From contig JBAYTR010000002.1 of the NCBI GenBank assembly GCA_041675505.1, forward strand, positions 124,001 to 188,000: a stretch of DNA of 64,000 bases. Reading direction: 5' to 3'. Source of the DNA: JAGPCK01 sp041675505. Its GTDB lineage: Bacteria > Bacteroidota > Bacteroidia > UKL13-3. Positions 1 to 6,220 of this stretch are shown piece after piece; the stretch's first letter is position 1; each line of letters opens with the position of its first letter. The notes under the pieces were generated by a model. That model saw only the letters and a program-made list of their open reading frames with translations. It did not search any database and was not told the origin of the DNA. The translations under genes were made by a program, and so were the position numbers.

Positions 1-223
1 CTTTAGTCAGTACCGAAAGATTCTCTACAAGCACCTGCGACATGATGGTATCAAGCGCCATTTTGTAGGGATAAATAATGGCCGATACAGCACTGTCATC
101 TTTGGCAACTGTTTCTTTATTGATGTTGGTTGCATTAGCGGAAATAAACTCCGGCTGGTAATATGATCGACAGGAAACAAAAATCCATGCGCATAACGCT
201 ATATGTAAAATCCGCAGCCTCAT
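1..223 (-). CDS. 5'-nucleotidase C-terminal-domain lipoprotein (partial, 3' end outside window)
   Basis: Reading leftward from ATG at 223, the open frame of 74 codons runs off the window edge without a stop. It opens with a hydrophobic stretch ending in F-V-S-C, a lipobox with the lipidated Cys at about residue 18, so it is probably an outer-membrane lipoprotein. The following part (S-A-I-I-Y-P-Y-K-M-A-L-D-T-I-M, then V-L-V-E-N-L) resembles the start of the C-terminal substrate domain of UshA-type 5'-nucleotidases, which Bacteroidota often encode as a separate protein. The start lies 2 bases after the mutase stop, so it is probably the last gene seen in that operon. Catalytic function cannot be judged from the fragment. 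Confidence 0.65.
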   Translation of the reverse strand, partial: MRLRILHIALCAWIFVSCRSYYQPEFISANATNINKETVAKDDSAVSAIIYPYKMALDTIMSQVLVENLSVLTK

Positions 224-225
224 GG

Positions 226-1782
226 TTATGACTGCTGGTATTCTCCGAATACGTTTCTGAATACATCGGCAATCTCGCCCAATGTTGCGTAATGCTCTAC
301 AGCTTCTATAATTCCAGGCATCAGGTTCACCCCTGCACCTGCATCAGCTGAGAGTTGCTGAAGAATTGCATTAACTTTTTCGTTATCTCGCTCCGACTTC
401 AACTGCTTCAGTTTTTCCATCTGCACTTTACGGATGCTGTCATCTACCCTCAGGATTTCCGTATTATTTTTTTCTGCTGAAGTAAACTTATTTACTCCCA
501 CTATAATTTTCGTGTTGTTCTCAATTGCTTTCTGGTAAGCAAACGAAGCGTCAGCTATTTCTTTCTGAATGTATCCTTCTTCAATTGCATTAACTGAACC
601 ACCCATAGCATCAATACGTTGAATGTATTTCCATGCTTCTTCTTCCAATTGCGTGGTAAGTGTTTCTACAAAGTAAGACCCAGCCAAAGGATCAACCGTA
701 TCTGTAACACCACTTTCGTGTGCAATAACCTGTTGCGTACGTAACGCCAGTTTTGCTGCATGTTCGGTGGGTAAGGAAAGTGCTTCATCAAAACCGTTGG
801 TGTGCAATGATTGCGTTCCGCCCAACACGGCCGCCATAGCTTGCAACGTTACACGCACAATATTATTCTCAGGTTGTTGAGCAGCTAAAGTGGACCCTCC
901 TGTTTGTGTATGAAAACGCAACATCTGAGCTTTGGGTTCTGTTGCTCCCATCTCTGATGCAATTTTGGCCCACATTCTTCTGGCTGCTCTGAATTTGGCT
1001 ATCTCTTCAAAAAAGTTGTTGTGCGCATTAAAGAAAAATGACAAACGTTGTCCGAAATTATTGATATCCAAACCGGCTGAAATAGCTGCTTGTAAATATG
1101 CTTTTCCATTGGCTAGTGTAAAGGCCAGTTCCTGAGCAGCTGTTGAACCTGCTTCGCGAATGTGGTAACCGGAAATAGAAATAGTGTTCCACTTGGGAAC
1201 TTCTTTACTGCAATAAGCAAAAATATCCGTAATCAAACGCATGGATGGCTTGGGCGGATAGATGTAAGTACCACGTGCCGCATATTCTTTCAGAATATCA
1301 TTTTGTATGGTGCCTGATATTTTGCTGATATCAGCTCCCTGCTTTTTGGCTAAGGCAATGTACATGGCCAATAAAGTAGAAGCAGTTGCATTAATAGTCA
1401 TGGAGGTGGTAATTTTCTCCAATTCGATTCCGTTAAAAAGCACTTCCATGTCTTTTAGCGAATCAATAGCCACTCCTACTTTTCCTACTTCACCCTCAGC
1501 AAAAGCATGATCAGAGTCGTACCCTATTTGTGTAGGTAAGTCAAATGCAACTGAAAGTCCGGTTGTACCTTGTTGCAGCAGGTAGTGATAACGTTTGTTG
1601 GATTCTTCAGCGGTAGAGAATCCGGCATACTGACGCATGGTCCATAAGCGACCGCGATACATATCTTTTTGTATACCTCTGGTAAAAGGAAATACACCCG
1701 GCAATTCTTTTTGCTCCGGTGATGTTGTATAAACCTGCTTAATTTCTATACCTGAATCGGTAGTAAACGTCTTTTCTGACAT
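226..1782 (-). CDS. Methylmalonyl-CoA mutase family, stand-alone catalytic (large-type) subunit
   Basis: The 518-residue protein covers only the acyl-CoA-binding TIM-barrel part of adenosylcobalamin-dependent acyl-CoA mutases. The C-terminal B12-binding domain (DxHxxG) is absent, so activity should need a separate small B12 subunit, as in isobutyryl-CoA (IcmA/IcmB) and hydroxyisobutyryl-CoA mutases. Visible motifs are F-T-R-G-I-Q, R-Q-Y-A-G-F-S-T near residue 50, G-T-I-Q-N-D-I-L-K-E-Y near 157 and G-Y-H-I-R-E-A-G near 205 (Y206, H207). The residues that separate mutase subtypes, Y52 and R170, match methylmalonyl-CoA mutase rather than the Phe/Gln of IcmA, so methylmalonyl-CoA/succinyl-CoA is the likely substrate pair. 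It lies 3 bases after the upstream small membrane protein gene and 2 bases before the lipoprotein gene. The B12 partner is not in the window. Confidence 0.88.
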   Translation of the reverse strand: MSEKTFTTDSGIEIKQVYTTSPEQKELPGVFPFTRGIQKDMYRGRLWTMRQYAGFSTAEESNKRYHYLLQQGTTGLSVAFDLPTQIGYDSDHAFAEGEVGKVGVAIDSLKDMEVLFNGIELEKITTSMTINATASTLLAMYIALAKKQGADISKISGTIQNDILKEYAARGTYIYPPKPSMRLITDIFAYCSKEVPKWNTISISGYHIREAGSTAAQELAFTLANGKAYLQAAISAGLDINNFGQRLSFFFNAHNNFFEEIAKFRAARRMWAKIASEMGATEPKAQMLRFHTQTGGSTLAAQQPENNIVRVTLQAMAAVLGGTQSLHTNGFDEALSLPTEHAAKLALRTQQVIAHESGVTDTVDPLAGSYFVETLTTQLEEEAWKYIQRIDAMGGSVNAIEEGYIQKEIADASFAYQKAIENNTKIIVGVNKFTSAEKNNTEILRVDDSIRKVQMEKLKQLKSERDNEKVNAILQQLSADAGAGVNLMPGIIEAVEHYATLGEIADVFRNVFGEYQQS

Positions 1783-1785
1783 GCT

Positions 1786-2322
1786 TTATTGCTCAAAAAC
1801 AATCTGAAGTTCTTTCTTTAAAAAATCAATCGCAGTTTGGGTAGGTATTTCCTCTGACTTAATCAGGTGTTCAAAAATGGCTTTAGCCAAATCGATACCA
1901 CTGGCATTTTGATCAAGCGTGGTGTAGGTCATGTTAATAATGTTAATCATTTTTTCTTTCACGGCCCTCACCAATGTCCAAGCCTGTATAGATACATAAA
2001 CCTGCTGGGAAAGATTGTGAGAGAACTCATCATTGATAGTAGCTATTAACTCTGCTTTAAACTGTGAAGCCGTCATCCCCTGCTTGTTTACTCTCATCAC
2101 CAAGCTGTTGGGAGAAATACGCTCCAGTAAAAGCACCAGGCGCTCATATGCCTGCAAACGAACAGGTGTGAGTATATCCTGATTTTTGGTCTTAAGTTCC
2201 AGCAATCTCTTGTTGTACTCGTTTTTAAAAAAGTTATTCAGTAAAATATACGTTACCGCAAAAATTATTAACGCGGGAACCAAAATTTTTACCATTTCCA
2301 ACAATACTACCCAGACATCCAT
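1786..2322 (-). CDS. Conserved membrane-anchored protein of unknown function upstream of the mutase
   Basis: 178 residues. One hydrophobic segment at about residues 8-30 is followed by a charged, mostly helical cytoplasmic part (residues 31-178). This looks like a Bacteroidota family with no known function (possibly the one catalogued as DUF7935; not checked). No catalytic motif is visible: there are no conserved Cys or His clusters. It is the first gene of the minus-strand unit with the mutase, spaced 3 bases, which suggests a shared transcript but does not reveal its role. The region upstream holds only a weak -7-like match (TAGTTTTA near 2354-2361). Confidence 0.7.
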   Translation of the reverse strand: MDVWVVLLEMVKILVPALIIFAVTYILLNNFFKNEYNKRLLELKTKNQDILTPVRLQAYERLVLLLERISPNSLVMRVNKQGMTASQFKAELIATINDEFSHNLSQQVYVSIQAWTLVRAVKEKMINIINMTYTTLDQNASGIDLAKAIFEHLIKSEEIPTQTAIDFLKKELQIVFEQ

Positions 2323-2418
2323 ATGATTATGTTTTAAACGAATGATGGTGTAAAACTATAACGAAAAAATAAATTTCAACAGGTAAAAAAACACAAAATT
2401 TTACTTAACTACAGGCTC

Positions 2419-2426
2419 TATCTTTG
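2419..2426 (+). promoter_or_regulatory. Bacteroidota -7 element TATCTTTG
   Basis: Exact match to TAnnTTTG, with its last base 5 bases before the ATG at 2432. Transcription would start at or next to the start codon. No clear -33 TTG is seen 18-21 bases upstream. Confidence 0.55.
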
Positions 2427-2431
2427 CCTCC

Positions 2432-2716
2432 ATGACCAGCCCTATACACATCACTCCTACTGCACTTGAAGAAGTAAAAAGACTGTCCCGTTTACTCAAA
2501 GTACCACATGATTATGTGGTACGTATAAGTATCAAGAAAAAACTAAACGAGGGAGAAGTTCCTTATACATTGGGATTTGACCTGCCCGATAAAAACGACC
2601 TGAATTTTGAACTTAACGGATTAACATTTAGTTACAGTAAATTACAGAGCATGCAACTGGTGGGCATAACAATTGATTTTGCTGAAGAGGAACGTGGCTT
2701 TATTTTTAAAGAATAG
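2432..2716 (+). CDS. IscA/HesB-like protein lacking all cysteines
   Basis: 94 residues with the HesB/IscA layout: I-T-P-T-A-L-E-E-V-K at the N-terminus, a central beta-rich part ending G-F-D-L, a segment resembling the family's D-G-x-x-x-Y/F and a closing x-I-D-F-x-E-E-E-R-G-F-I-F-K. A-type iron-sulfur carriers bind Fe-S through three cysteines (one central, two in a C-terminal C-G-C). Here there is no cysteine anywhere and the protein ends at F-K-E, before the position of C-G-C. It therefore cannot be a classical cluster carrier and may be structural or regulatory. Translation probably begins on a leaderless mRNA. It stands alone, divergent from the mutase operon. Confidence 0.7.
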   Translation: MTSPIHITPTALEEVKRLSRLLKVPHDYVVRISIKKKLNEGEVPYTLGFDLPDKNDLNFELNGLTFSYSKLQSMQLVGITIDFAEEERGFIFKE

Positions 2717-2798
2717 TCGGGTTTTGTAGAGCGTTACACCACATTGGTCGGATTTATTTGTTCTGCTTATTAATTAAGGGGTAATTCGAAATTAGTAT

Positions 2799-4031
2799 AT
2801 GGGCATTTGGGAAAATATAAAAGTGGCACTTAATTCCATAATGGGGAATAAGTTGCGCACCTTCATTACCTCGTTGATTATTTCCATCGGAATAATGGCC
2901 TTGGTGGGTATGTTAACCGCCATTGACGGAATACAAAGCTCCATCAGCGATAACTTTTCCAACATGGGGGCCAATTCGTTCAACATCAAGAACCGCGGAA
3001 GCAACATGCACATTGGCGGACGAAACCGCAGAAATAAAGTTTACCGAAGTATCCCATACAGTGAGGCACGCACTTTCAAGAAACAATATGCATTCCCGGC
3101 TACAGTATCTATTTCTGTGAATGCTTCCTTTGCATCTACATTAAGGTACGGTTCTGAAAAAACAAACCCCAACAACATGGTGATGGGAGGAGACGAACAT
3201 TACTTGCAAGCAGCGGGTTATGATTTATCCAGCGGGCGGAATTTTTCGCAAACTGAAATCATCTATGGCAACCGCGTAGTGCTGCTGGGTTCTGAAGTAA
3301 AAAGCCGCTTATTCAAAAACAAACCTGCTGAAGGGAAGATTATTTCTATTGGAGGAGTAAAGTTCAAAGTAGTGGGAACGCTTGCCGGCAAGGGATCTTC
3401 CATGGGTTTTGGTGGCGACCGCATTGCAATTATTCCTTTACATACTGCCCGTCAGGTTTTTGCCAAACCCAACATGTCTTTTGTGCTCACCATCGTAGTA
3501 CCTGATGTGAGCCAGATGGAAGCAGCCATTGGCGAAGCAACGGGTGTATTCCGCAGTATCAGAAAACTCAACTTTAAGGAAGAAGATAATTTTGAAATCA
3601 TGAAAAGCGATAACCTCGCCAACATGCTCATTGAAAATACTTCCATTGTAGCACAAACCGCCATCATCATTGCTATGATTACTCTACTGGGAGCAGCCAT
3701 TGCCTTGATGAATATTATGCTGGTTTCAGTAACTGAACGTACACGTGAAATAGGAGTTAGAAAATCTCTTGGGGCTACCATTCAAAATATCCGAACACAG
3801 TTTCTGGTGGAGTCAATAGTTATTTGCCAGATAGGTGGTATTGGCGGAGTAATACTGGGCATTCTGATGGGAAACAGCGTATCAGCTTTAGTAGGCGGTA
3901 CGTTTATCATACCCTGGGCCTGGATAAATTTATCCCTGTTTATTTGTTTTGCGGTTGGTTTAGTGTCAGGTTTGTATCCTGCTATCAAGGCCTCAAAACT
4001 TGACCCTATAGAAGCGCTCAGGTTTGAGTGA
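2799..4031 (+). CDS. MacB/FtsX-type ABC transporter permease
   Basis: 410 residues with the layout of MacB-like permeases: a short N-terminal amphipathic part, TM1 at about residues 20-43 after N-K-L-R-T-F-I-T, a large periplasmic MacB_PCD domain (about 45-280), and three C-terminal membrane segments (about 285-400) of the FtsX domain. The family signature T-R-E-I-G-V-R-K-S-L-G-A lies between TM2 and TM3. No ATPase is adjacent, so its partner must be encoded elsewhere. Such systems use ATP hydrolysis for mechanotransmission in efflux or lipoprotein handling. The final 39 bases overlap the 3' end of the convergent outer-membrane gene. Confidence 0.88.
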   Translation: MGIWENIKVALNSIMGNKLRTFITSLIISIGIMALVGMLTAIDGIQSSISDNFSNMGANSFNIKNRGSNMHIGGRNRRNKVYRSIPYSEARTFKKQYAFPATVSISVNASFASTLRYGSEKTNPNNMVMGGDEHYLQAAGYDLSSGRNFSQTEIIYGNRVVLLGSEVKSRLFKNKPAEGKIISIGGVKFKVVGTLAGKGSSMGFGGDRIAIIPLHTARQVFAKPNMSFVLTIVVPDVSQMEAAIGEATGVFRSIRKLNFKEEDNFEIMKSDNLANMLIENTSIVAQTAIIIAMITLLGAAIALMNIMLVSVTERTREIGVRKSLGATIQNIRTQFLVESIVICQIGGIGGVILGILMGNSVSALVGGTFIIPWAWINLSLFICFAVGLVSGLYPAIKASKLDPIEALRFE

Positions 4032-4958
4032 GTCTGCGGGAACTGAATCAACAGGTGCTTGTATAATTGAAGGTGCCTGTATAGAATCAATTGGTGAAGC
4101 TGCAGCAGGTAATACTAATGCAGGAACAACCGGAGGTTTTGGTTTTTTCTCCGTAGTAAAATTGAGGAAGTAATAGGTAAGTCTGAAACGAATACTTTGG
4201 TTGGCATACCTGAAGTAGTGGCTGTAATTACGATCAGCTCCTCCCGTATATTTATAGCTGTAATCCCATTGAACCTTGGGCATGGATAAAAAATCAACGT
4301 GATAACTTACGCCAAAATCAATGGCACCCAACTTTTTTATTTTTCGTACCGTACCCACACCTGCAATAAATGAACCGGCAAAACTTCCTATAGGATTTAC
4401 TTTAGTGGCAGTGGTTGAACCCAGGTAATTTACACTGGTATCAAAAGAGGCAACCTGTTGTTTTAAGTCGCTTACGGTCCAGTTGCCCATAGCGTTAAAT
4501 GAAAAACCCACAAACGGACTTACAATAGTTTTAGAATCGGGCCGGTGAAGCGGAAGATGAAATAGCAATGGAATTTCCATGCAAGAAGCCTTGGCTTTTA
4601 ATGACAGAAACTGTTTATCATTAAACTGTTCGTTTCCGGTGCTGAGAAAAACCTGCTTTTCTGTGAAACCAACCCCGGATTCAATGGCCCATTTCTTAAA
4701 ATCAATACGCACAACGCCACCATAACTAAGCGGTACATAACCTATGCGGCTATCGCGTGAACCGGCATAATCAGTAAGTATAACACGTGAAGAAGAAAAC
4801 ATACCGTGCCCGAATACCCCTAAACGGTATACGGGATAAAAGCGTGGTTTCACCTGGATGGTGTCACCAAATTCATCTACAAGAGATTCTTCCTCCTGCT
4901 GGGCAAAAGCGGGAAGCAACAGAAAGGAAAAGAATATAAATGTTAAAAATTTCTTCAT
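3993..4958 (-). CDS. Outer-membrane beta-barrel protein with proline-rich C-terminal tail
   Basis: 321 residues starting with a Sec signal peptide ending A-F-A-Q at about residue 20. The mature part alternates short hydrophobic and aromatic beta strands (for example Y-R-L-G-V-F-G-H-G-M-F) typical of small Bacteroidota porin-like or PorT-like barrels. After the barrel, from about residue 270, comes a tail rich in Pro, Ala, Val and Asp with repeated P-x-D-S-I/V-x-A-P units. The final 13 codons are antisense to the end of the ABC permease gene. A terminator hairpin with its T-tract lies immediately before the ATG, so expression may depend on read-through from the ribosomal-protein operon. No -7 element is seen. 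Function unknown. Confidence 0.75.
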   Translation of the reverse strand: MKKFLTFIFFSFLLLPAFAQQEEESLVDEFGDTIQVKPRFYPVYRLGVFGHGMFSSSRVILTDYAGSRDSRIGYVPLSYGGVVRIDFKKWAIESGVGFTEKQVFLSTGNEQFNDKQFLSLKAKASCMEIPLLFHLPLHRPDSKTIVSPFVGFSFNAMGNWTVSDLKQQVASFDTSVNYLGSTTATKVNPIGSFAGSFIAGVGTVRKIKKLGAIDFGVSYHVDFLSMPKVQWDYSYKYTGGADRNYSHYFRYANQSIRFRLTYYFLNFTTEKKPKPPVVPALVLPAAASPIDSIQAPSIIQAPVDSVPADSLKPERFYRVKF

Positions 4959-4965
4959 AATAAAA

Positions 4966-4992
4966 ATGCCTGACCGATAAAAGGTCAGGCAT
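4966..4992 (-). terminator. Intrinsic terminator of rpsF-rpsR-rplI, abutting the next start codon
   Basis: Perfect 10-bp inverted repeat ATGCCTGACC / GGTCAGGCAT with a 7-base loop. On the minus strand the stem is followed by TTTT-ATT and then directly by the ATG of the outer-membrane protein gene at 4958. It lies 30 bases after the rplI stop. Confidence 0.85.
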
Positions 4993-5021
4993 TATACGAA
5001 ATTTCACCGGAAATATTGCGC

Positions 5022-5465
5022 TTATTCAGCAACAACCTCAACGGCTACTTCAGCTTTTACTTCTTTGTGAAGGTTGATTTTTGCCTTGTAGTTACCCAGA
5101 TTTTTGATTTCCTCGTTAAAGTCAATCTTTCTTCTGTCAACTTCAAAACCTTTGTTTTTCAACTCCTGAGCAATTTGAAGCGCAGTGATGGAACCAAAGA
5201 TTTTACCATTTGCACCGGCTTTGGTGGTAATAGTAATGCTCAAACCGTTCAGGTTAGCGGCTAATCCTTCTGCATCTTGCTTTAACTTGGCGCGTTTCAT
5301 CACACCTTGTTTAAGGTTTTCTTCCAGAATACGAAGGTTGGAACCACTTGCCATTACAGCATAACCACCGGGTAAAAGAAAATTGTTGGCGTATCCGTTT
5401 TTCACGTTTACCACATCGTCTTTGTACCCCAGATTCTTAACGTCTTGTTTTAAAATAATTTTCAT
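5022..5465 (-). CDS. rplI: 50S ribosomal protein L9
   Basis: 147 residues from the chosen ATG at 5465. The N-terminal domain is typical: M-K-I-I-L-K-Q-D-V, then V-N-V-K-N-G-Y-A-N-N-F-L-L-P near residues 22-35 for 23S rRNA binding. It is followed by the long connecting helix and the C-terminal domain (I-F-G-S-I-T, then R-R-K-I-D-F). A longer frame to 5483 exists, but the ATG at 5465 is preceded at about 10 bases by GGGAGG, a clear Shine-Dalgarno site that is unusual for this phylum and decides the start. Last gene of rpsF-rpsR-rplI, followed by a terminator. Confidence 0.97.
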   Translation of the reverse strand: MKIILKQDVKNLGYKDDVVNVKNGYANNFLLPGGYAVMASGSNLRILEENLKQGVMKRAKLKQDAEGLAANLNGLSITITTKAGANGKIFGSITALQIAQELKNKGFEVDRRKIDFNEEIKNLGNYKAKINLHKEVKAEVAVEVVAE

Positions 5466-5486
5466 GATACTGTTTCCTCCCAACTT

Positions 5487-5762
5487 TTACTTTAATGAAT
5501 CAGCAACGTAAGGCAGTAATGCCATGTGACGGGCACGTTTAATAGCCTGAGCCACTTTACGCTGGTATTTCAAAGAAGTTCCGGTAATTCTACGGGGCAA
5601 TACCTTACCCTGATCGTTTACAAACTTCATAAGGAAATTTGCATCCTTGTAGTCGATGTATTTAATTCCGTTCTTTCTGAAACGGCAATACTTCTTCTTT
5701 TGAGGAGCCTCAGGTGTAGTGTTGAACACGAAGTTCGATGATGAATGTTTCTTAATACTCAT
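5487..5762 (-). CDS. rpsR: 30S ribosomal protein S18
   Basis: 91 residues. The conserved core is present: C-R-F-R-K-N-G-I-K-Y-I-D-Y-K-D, R-R-I-T-G-T-S-L-K-Y-Q-R-K-V-A and A-I-K-R-A-R-H-M-A-L-L-P-Y. S18 pairs with S6 on the small-subunit platform, which fits its position between rpsF (3 bases upstream) and rplI. Normal length for the phylum, with a short basic N-terminal extension of about 20 residues. Confidence 0.98.
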   Translation of the reverse strand: MSIKKHSSSNFVFNTTPEAPQKKKYCRFRKNGIKYIDYKDANFLMKFVNDQGKVLPRRITGTSLKYQRKVAQAIKRARHMALLPYVADSLK

Positions 5763-5765
5763 AAC

Positions 5766-6128
5766 TTAGGCTGTTGTTGCGGTTTCTTTTTTATTGAACT
5801 CACCGTTGCGCTTACGCTGGTTGTAAACAACCGCATGTTTGTCAAGAGCAACTGTAATAAAACGCATAACGCGCTCATCGCGCCTGTAGGAGATCTCCAA
5901 CTTGTCAATCACTTGACCCGGAGCTGCGAATTCAAACACATGATAAAATCCTGTGTTCTTCTTCTGAATAGGATACGCTAGTTTGCATAAACCCCAGTTA
6001 TCCTCGTGGACCATCTGACCGCCATTATCGATGATTAACTGGCGATACTTCGCAACAGTCTCTTTCATCTGCTCATCAGATAGGACCGGGGTTAAAATAA
6101 TAACTGATTCGTAATTTTTTGTTGTCAT
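5766..6128 (-). CDS. rpsF: 30S ribosomal protein S6
   Basis: 120 residues with the S6 ferredoxin-like fold signature: Y-E-S-V-I-I-L-T-P near the start, W-G-L-C-K-L-A-Y-P-I-Q-K-K near residue 45, G-F-Y-H-V-F-E-F, and R-D-E-R-V-M-R-F near 85. First gene of the operon with S18 and L9. A full promoter with a -33 TTTG and a 19-base spacer to TACCTTCG lies upstream. Confidence 0.98.
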   Translation of the reverse strand: MTTKNYESVIILTPVLSDEQMKETVAKYRQLIIDNGGQMVHEDNWGLCKLAYPIQKKNTGFYHVFEFAAPGQVIDKLEISYRRDERVMRFITVALDKHAVVYNQRKRNGEFNKKETATTA

Positions 6129-6149
6129 TTTTTGATAAAATCAGGGGTG

Positions 6150-6180
6150 CGAAGGTAAACATAATATTTTCATATACAAA
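6150..6180 (-). promoter_or_regulatory. Promoter of the rpsF operon
   Basis: On the minus strand, a -33 TTTG (6180-6177) is followed by 19 bases and then TACCTTCG (6157-6150), one base from TAnnTTTG. The leader to the ATG at 6128 is about 20 bases. Confidence 0.6.
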
Positions 6181-6203
6181 TCATCAGATGCAAAATTATT
6201 AAG

Positions 6204-6211
6204 TATTTTTG
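6204..6211 (+). promoter_or_regulatory. -7 element TATTTTTG of dnaX
   Basis: Exact TAnnTTTG match ending 9 bases before the ATG at 6221. It also rules out the in-frame TTG at 6209 as start, because that codon is inside the element. Confidence 0.55.
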
Positions 6212-6220
6212 CTCGCGTAT

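Noticed and set aside
5465..5483. Longer rplI start
   Set aside because: The ATG at 5465 has a strong Shine-Dalgarno at the right spacing and matches the family N-terminus M-K-I-I-L.
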